NCBI RefSeq assembly: GCF_025567345.1
Contig: NZ_JAOQJS010000002.1
Location: forward strand, 1 to 64,000
Direction of reading: 5' to 3'
DNA length: 64,000 bases
DNA from: Coprococcus ammoniilyticus
Lineage (GTDB): Bacteria; Bacillota; Clostridia; Lachnospirales; Lachnospiraceae
The translations under genes were made by a program, and so were the position numbers. This document shows, piece after piece, positions 60,078 through 64,000 of this stretch. Within the stretch, counting starts at the first letter, position 1. Each line of letters begins with the position of its first letter. Under the pieces are notes generated by a model. The model was not told the origin of the DNA. It ran no database searches and was given only the letters and a program-made list of their open reading frames with translations.

Positions 60078-63000
60078 GTGCCGGTAGAAGCAAAATTATT
60101 TTTTGAAGTATTTCCTGAACTGAATATGGATAAAGAGCTGTCTTCCCTGTTTGAGGATACGATGATCGAAAAGGTGGTAATGAAGCAGGCAGAACGCCAG
60201 CTTATTATCAGCCTGCTGTCGAAGCACCTGATCAGCCGTCCGAAGATTGTACAGGTGGAAGATATCATTTGCGGACATTTATTTCGTGGACGTGGTTATA
60301 AGGTCATTATTGATGACCGTTATGAGCTGTCTTCCCAGTACAATACCAGAACCTTAACAGAGGTATATAAGGACAGTATCTTGTATGATGTCGAGAAGAT
60401 CAGTCATGTTGGATATCGTTTATTAAAGCGGGCAGAATGGTATTATTCAGATGATATTATCACGCTTGCGATGGAAGACAGTAAGCTTTCAAAGAGCCAT
60501 TCGATCGGGATCAAAAAGTATCTGGAGGAGACCTATAAGAAACGGTTCGGTATGGATATCAAAGTCGGTTTTGATTATACGGAATCTGATAAAGAGATGC
60601 TCCGCCGTGCAAATGAACAGAAGATGAAGCTTGAGATTGAGGCAATCTTAAGTAATGTACATGAGGATGCGGATTTGACCTTGGATGGTAAATCAGTAGA
60701 TAAAAAGAAGCTGGTCGGAGAAGGCAAGAAGGATGCTCCGGCTGAAAAGAAAGCACCTGCACAGGACGAAAAGCCGAAGGAGACATTTGCCGCCAGAAGG
60801 AAGAAATATACCTCGAATGATCCGGATGTATTCTATGGCAGAGACTGCGAAGGGGAACTGGTAAAGATTTCTACATTAGTAGATGGTATCGGTGAAGTCT
60901 GTATTCATGGCCAGTTGATCAAGATGGAAGAAAAGGTTCTCCGAAATGGTAAGACTTTATTCATCTGCAATATTACGGATTTTGAAGATACGATCGCATT
61001 TAAGATATTTGCATCAGAGGATGATGTGCCGGTTTATAAGGATGAGTTAAAAGAAGGAAGCTTCTATCGGTTAAAGGGTGTGCCGTTATACGATACTTTT
61101 TCCAAGGAGTTAAATATTGCATCTGTGCGTGGTATCAAGCATATACCGGATTTCCGTGTGCCAAGAGTTGACACATCGCTTGAAAAACGTGTGGAATTAC
61201 ATATGCATACGGTTATGAGCGAGATGGACAGTGTTGTTGATATCGAGAAGATCGTGAAACGTGCAAATGACTGGGGACACCCGGCGATTGCAATCACGGA
61301 TCACGGCGTTGCACAGGCATTCCCGATTGCAGCACATGCAAAGGGTATGAAGGATGGCTTTAAACTGATCTTTGGCTGTGAGGGATATTTTGTCGATGAC
61401 CTGAAGAATCTGGTTATCAATCCCAAAGGACAGGATTTGAATACAGAATATATCGTATTCGATATCGAGACGACCGGTCTTAGTCAGAAGAAGAATAAGA
61501 TCATAGAAATCGGAGCTGTAAAGGTAAAAGATGGAGAGGAGATTGATCGTTTCTCGGAATTTATCAATCCGGAAGAACCGATCCCTTATAGTATAGAGCA
61601 GTTGACTTCCATTACAGATGAGATGGTTATGCATGCACCGACCGTCGACGTGATCCTGCCGAAGTTTTTGGAATTCTGTGGTGATGATATCGTTGTTGCA
61701 CATAATGCAGCATTTGATACCGGATTCATCAAGAAAAATGCCAAAGATCTTGGAATGAAATTCGATAATACGATCATGGATACCATGACACTCAGCCATG
61801 TGTTATTGCCGGAGCTTGGTAAGTTTACACTGGATCGTGTCTGTAAGGCGTTAAATGTAAAAAATGAACATCATCACCGTGCTGTTGATGATGCAAATGC
61901 AACCGCAAAAATTTTCGTAAAATTATATGAGATGTTAGTGGAACGTGGCGTAAAGACGGTGGAGGATGTAAATGAATTAGGTTCTGAATCGGATGATACG
62001 ATCAAAAAAGGCAGAACATATCATGGCATCATTCTGGCAAAAAATGAGATCGGCCGTGTGAATCTGTATCGTCTGATTTCTGAAGCGCATGTCAGATACT
62101 TCAACCGCAGACCGCGTATGCCTATGAGCATGATCAATAAATATAGAGAAGGACTGATCTTAGGTTCTGCCTGTGAAGCAGGTGAGCTGTTCCGTGCGGT
62201 CGTAGATGATGCACCGGATGAAGAAATTGCAAGACTTGTTAATTTCTTTGATTATCTGGAGATACAGCCGATCGGAAATAACGAGTTTATGACCAGAAAG
62301 AAGGAGAATCCTTGTACGATCGAGGATCTTCAGAATTATAATAAGCGTATCGTGGAGCTTGGACGATTATTTAATAAGCCGGTTGTTGCAACCTGTGATG
62401 TCCATTTCCTTGATCCGGAAGACAGTATCTATCGTGCGATCATCATGAAAAGTAAAGGTTTTGAGGATGCAGTTAATCAGCCTCCGCTTTATTTCAGAAC
62501 GACGGAAGAAATGTTGGCGGAATTCGAATATCTGGGAAGTGAGAAAGCCAGAGAGGTTGTTATCACGAATACAAATCTGATCGCGGATATGGTGGAATAT
62601 ATGGACCCGGTTCGACCGGATAAAGCACCGCCTATCATCGAGAATTCCGATGAGACACTTACGAATATCTGTTATGAAAAGGCTCATAAGATCTATGGAC
62701 CGGATCTGCCGGAGGTCGTTGTAGAACGACTGGAACGTGAGTTACATTCCATTATATCAAATGGATTTGCCGTTATGTATATCATTGCACAGAAGCTTGT
62801 GTGGGATTCCAACGATCATGGCTATCTGGTTGGTTCCAGAGGATCTGTAGGTTCTTCCTTTGTAGCAACGATGGCAGGTATCACAGAGGTAAATCCGTTG
62901 TCGGCACATTATATTTGTCCGGAGTGTCATTTTGTTGATTTTGATTCCGAGCTTGTAAAATCATATTCCGGTATGTCGGGATGTGATATGCCGGATCGTG

Positions 63001-64000
63001 ATTGCCCTCGATGCGGTCATCCACTGATCAAAGAGGGACACGATATCCCATTTGAAACCTTCCTTGGATTCAAAGGAGATAAGGAGCCGGATATCGACCT
63101 GAACTTCTCCGGTGAATATCAGTCATGTGCACATGCTTACACAGAAGTGTTATTCGGTAAGGGTAAGGCATTCCGTGCAGGAACTGTAACAACGGTAGCA
63201 GATAAGACAGCGTATGGTTATGTATATAATTACTTCAAAGATCTTGCAAAGGATGAAGCGAGAGCAGAAGCTACGGCAATGGGAGATCTGACCCAGAAGG
63301 AGATCGAGAAATATGTCGATGAAAAGGCTATCGTCACGAAACGAAGCTGTGAGATGGAACGTCTGGCAATCGGATGTACCGGCGTTAAGCGTTCGACCGG
63401 ACAGCATCCGGGTGGTATGATCGTTCTTCCAAGGCATGAGGAGATCTATTCCTTCACACCGATCCAGAAGCCGGCAAATGATATGACGACGGATGTCGTA
63501 ACATCTCATTTCGAGTACCATTCGATCGATCATAACCTGTTGAAGCTTGATATTCTCGGTCATGATGATCCTACGATGATCCGAAGACTGGAGGATCTGA
63601 CCGGTCTTGATGCAACCACGATCCGGTTAGATGATCCTGATGTTATGGCGTTGTTCCATGGAACAGAAAGTCTTCATATTACACCGGAGGATATCAATGG
63701 CATTCCGCTTGGCAGTCTGGGTGTGCCGGAGTTCGGTACGGATTTCGCCATGCAGATGTTAATTGATGCAAATCCACAGAACTTCTCGGATCTGGTGCGA
63801 ATCGCAGGTCTGGCGCATGGTACGGATGTATGGCTTGGAAATGCACAGGAGCTGATCAAATCCGGTCAGTGTACGATCTCGACCGCAATCTGTTGTCGAG
63901 ATGATATCATGGTATATCTGATCCATATGGGCCTGGAATCCGGTACAGCGTTTCAGATCATGGAGAATGTCCGAAAAGGTAACGTAGCTAAAGGCAAATG
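60078..64000 (+). CDS. polC: DNA polymerase III, PolC-type alpha subunit (3'-truncated by window end)
   Basis: PolC is the main replicative DNA polymerase of low-GC Gram-positives with a built-in proofreading exonuclease. About 1307 residues are present and the frame is still open at 64000; the family is about 1430-1500. The order is an N-terminal domain, an OB fold (about 250-340), a split PHP domain (VELHMHTVMSEMDSVVD, ITDHGVAQAF) interrupted by the DEDD exonuclease (FDIETTGLSQKKNKIIEIGAV about 465, HNAAFDTGF), then the polymerase core with GSRGSVGSSFVA, a Cys4 zinc site (CPECHFVDF…CPRCG), PDIDLNFSGEYQ and GLAHGTDVW. GTG 60078 is the start, four bases after ispG; the site is weak. Confidence 0.96.
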   Translation, partial: MPVEAKLFFEVFPELNMDKELSSLFEDTMIEKVVMKQAERQLIISLLSKHLISRPKIVQVEDIICGHLFRGRGYKVIIDDRYELSSQYNTRTLTEVYKDSILYDVEKISHVGYRLLKRAEWYYSDDIITLAMEDSKLSKSHSIGIKKYLEETYKKRFGMDIKVGFDYTESDKEMLRRANEQKMKLEIEAILSNVHEDADLTLDGKSVDKKKLVGEGKKDAPAEKKAPAQDEKPKETFAARRKKYTSNDPDVFYGRDCEGELVKISTLVDGIGEVCIHGQLIKMEEKVLRNGKTLFICNITDFEDTIAFKIFASEDDVPVYKDELKEGSFYRLKGVPLYDTFSKELNIASVRGIKHIPDFRVPRVDTSLEKRVELHMHTVMSEMDSVVDIEKIVKRANDWGHPAIAITDHGVAQAFPIAAHAKGMKDGFKLIFGCEGYFVDDLKNLVINPKGQDLNTEYIVFDIETTGLSQKKNKIIEIGAVKVKDGEEIDRFSEFINPEEPIPYSIEQLTSITDEMVMHAPTVDVILPKFLEFCGDDIVVAHNAAFDTGFIKKNAKDLGMKFDNTIMDTMTLSHVLLPELGKFTLDRVCKALNVKNEHHHRAVDDANATAKIFVKLYEMLVERGVKTVEDVNELGSESDDTIKKGRTYHGIILAKNEIGRVNLYRLISEAHVRYFNRRPRMPMSMINKYREGLILGSACEAGELFRAVVDDAPDEEIARLVNFFDYLEIQPIGNNEFMTRKKENPCTIEDLQNYNKRIVELGRLFNKPVVATCDVHFLDPEDSIYRAIIMKSKGFEDAVNQPPLYFRTTEEMLAEFEYLGSEKAREVVITNTNLIADMVEYMDPVRPDKAPPIIENSDETLTNICYEKAHKIYGPDLPEVVVERLERELHSIISNGFAVMYIIAQKLVWDSNDHGYLVGSRGSVGSSFVATMAGITEVNPLSAHYICPECHFVDFDSELVKSYSGMSGCDMPDRDCPRCGHPLIKEGHDIPFETFLGFKGDKEPDIDLNFSGEYQSCAHAYTEVLFGKGKAFRAGTVTTVADKTAYGYVYNYFKDLAKDEARAEATAMGDLTQKEIEKYVDEKAIVTKRSCEMERLAIGCTGVKRSTGQHPGGMIVLPRHEEIYSFTPIQKPANDMTTDVVTSHFEYHSIDHNLLKLDILGHDDPTMIRRLEDLTGLDATTIRLDDPDVMALFHGTESLHITPEDINGIPLGSLGVPEFGTDFAMQMLIDANPQNFSDLVRIAGLAHGTDVWLGNAQELIKSGQCTISTAICCRDDIMVYLIHMGLESGTAFQIMENVRKGNVAKGK

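Overview
The window comes from a low-GC Firmicute, most likely a Lachnospiraceae-type gut anaerobe. The evidence is indolepyruvate:ferredoxin oxidoreductase with a phenylacetate-CoA ligase, glycogen synthase, PolC, RqcH, a PASTA kinase with its PP2C phosphatase, a MurE with the DNPR motif of meso-diaminopimelate ligases, the MEP isoprenoid genes dxr and ispG, and a GGGtGRT protein next to a NifU-like scaffold. The species is not resolved. No tRNA, CRISPR array or intact mobile element was seen.

Layout. 1-12342: the last bases of a 23S rRNA and a terminator, then proA, iorA-iorB-paaK (2-oxo-acid oxidation and acyl-CoA formation), a minus-strand pair (ArsB/NhaD-type transporter and cytidylate-kinase-like protein), tgt-yajC, a PHP phosphoesterase, and the NifU-like/GGGtGRT pair, which is poorly characterised.

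12343-19980 is an accessory, partly decayed stretch. It holds a collapsed prophage remnant: an integrase with a nonsense codon, joined head to head to a 5'-truncated head-morphogenesis gene that keeps a toxin-like C-terminal extension and an overlapping small downstream gene, then a truncated scaffold gene. After that come a MerR regulator with two copies of its probable operator, a lipoprotein, a frameshifted TetR, an intact TetR, a frameshifted Vat-type acetyltransferase, a MATE transporter and a Cache-domain fragment.

19981-46473 is mostly housekeeping: hisC, a DUF5688 protein, TetR plus a lone receiver protein, rarA, a SEC-C protein, a UvrD-type helicase facing a DUF1292 gene, glgA, rqcH, yicC-gmk-rpoZ, then a long co-directional run murE-priA-def-fmt-rsmB-rlmN-prpC-prkC-rsgA-rpe-thiN that joins wall precursor synthesis, replication restart, translation start, rRNA modification and Ser/Thr phosphorylation.

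46558-64000: a Na/Pi cotransporter (minus), a Na/solute symporter, two convergent RlmH-family genes that appear degenerate in complementary ways, a Cof-type HAD phosphatase, an LCP wall-polymer ligase, and the operon pyrH-frr-uppS-cdsA-dxr-rseP-ispG-polC. PolC runs off the window.

The observations most worth a second look are the RlmH pair at 50377-51232, the NifU-like/GGGtGRT pair at 10604-12342, the toxin-like/immunity-like gene pair kept in the prophage remnant, the duplicated MerR operator, and the helicase/DUF1292 convergent palindrome in which both proteins end in SEDD.
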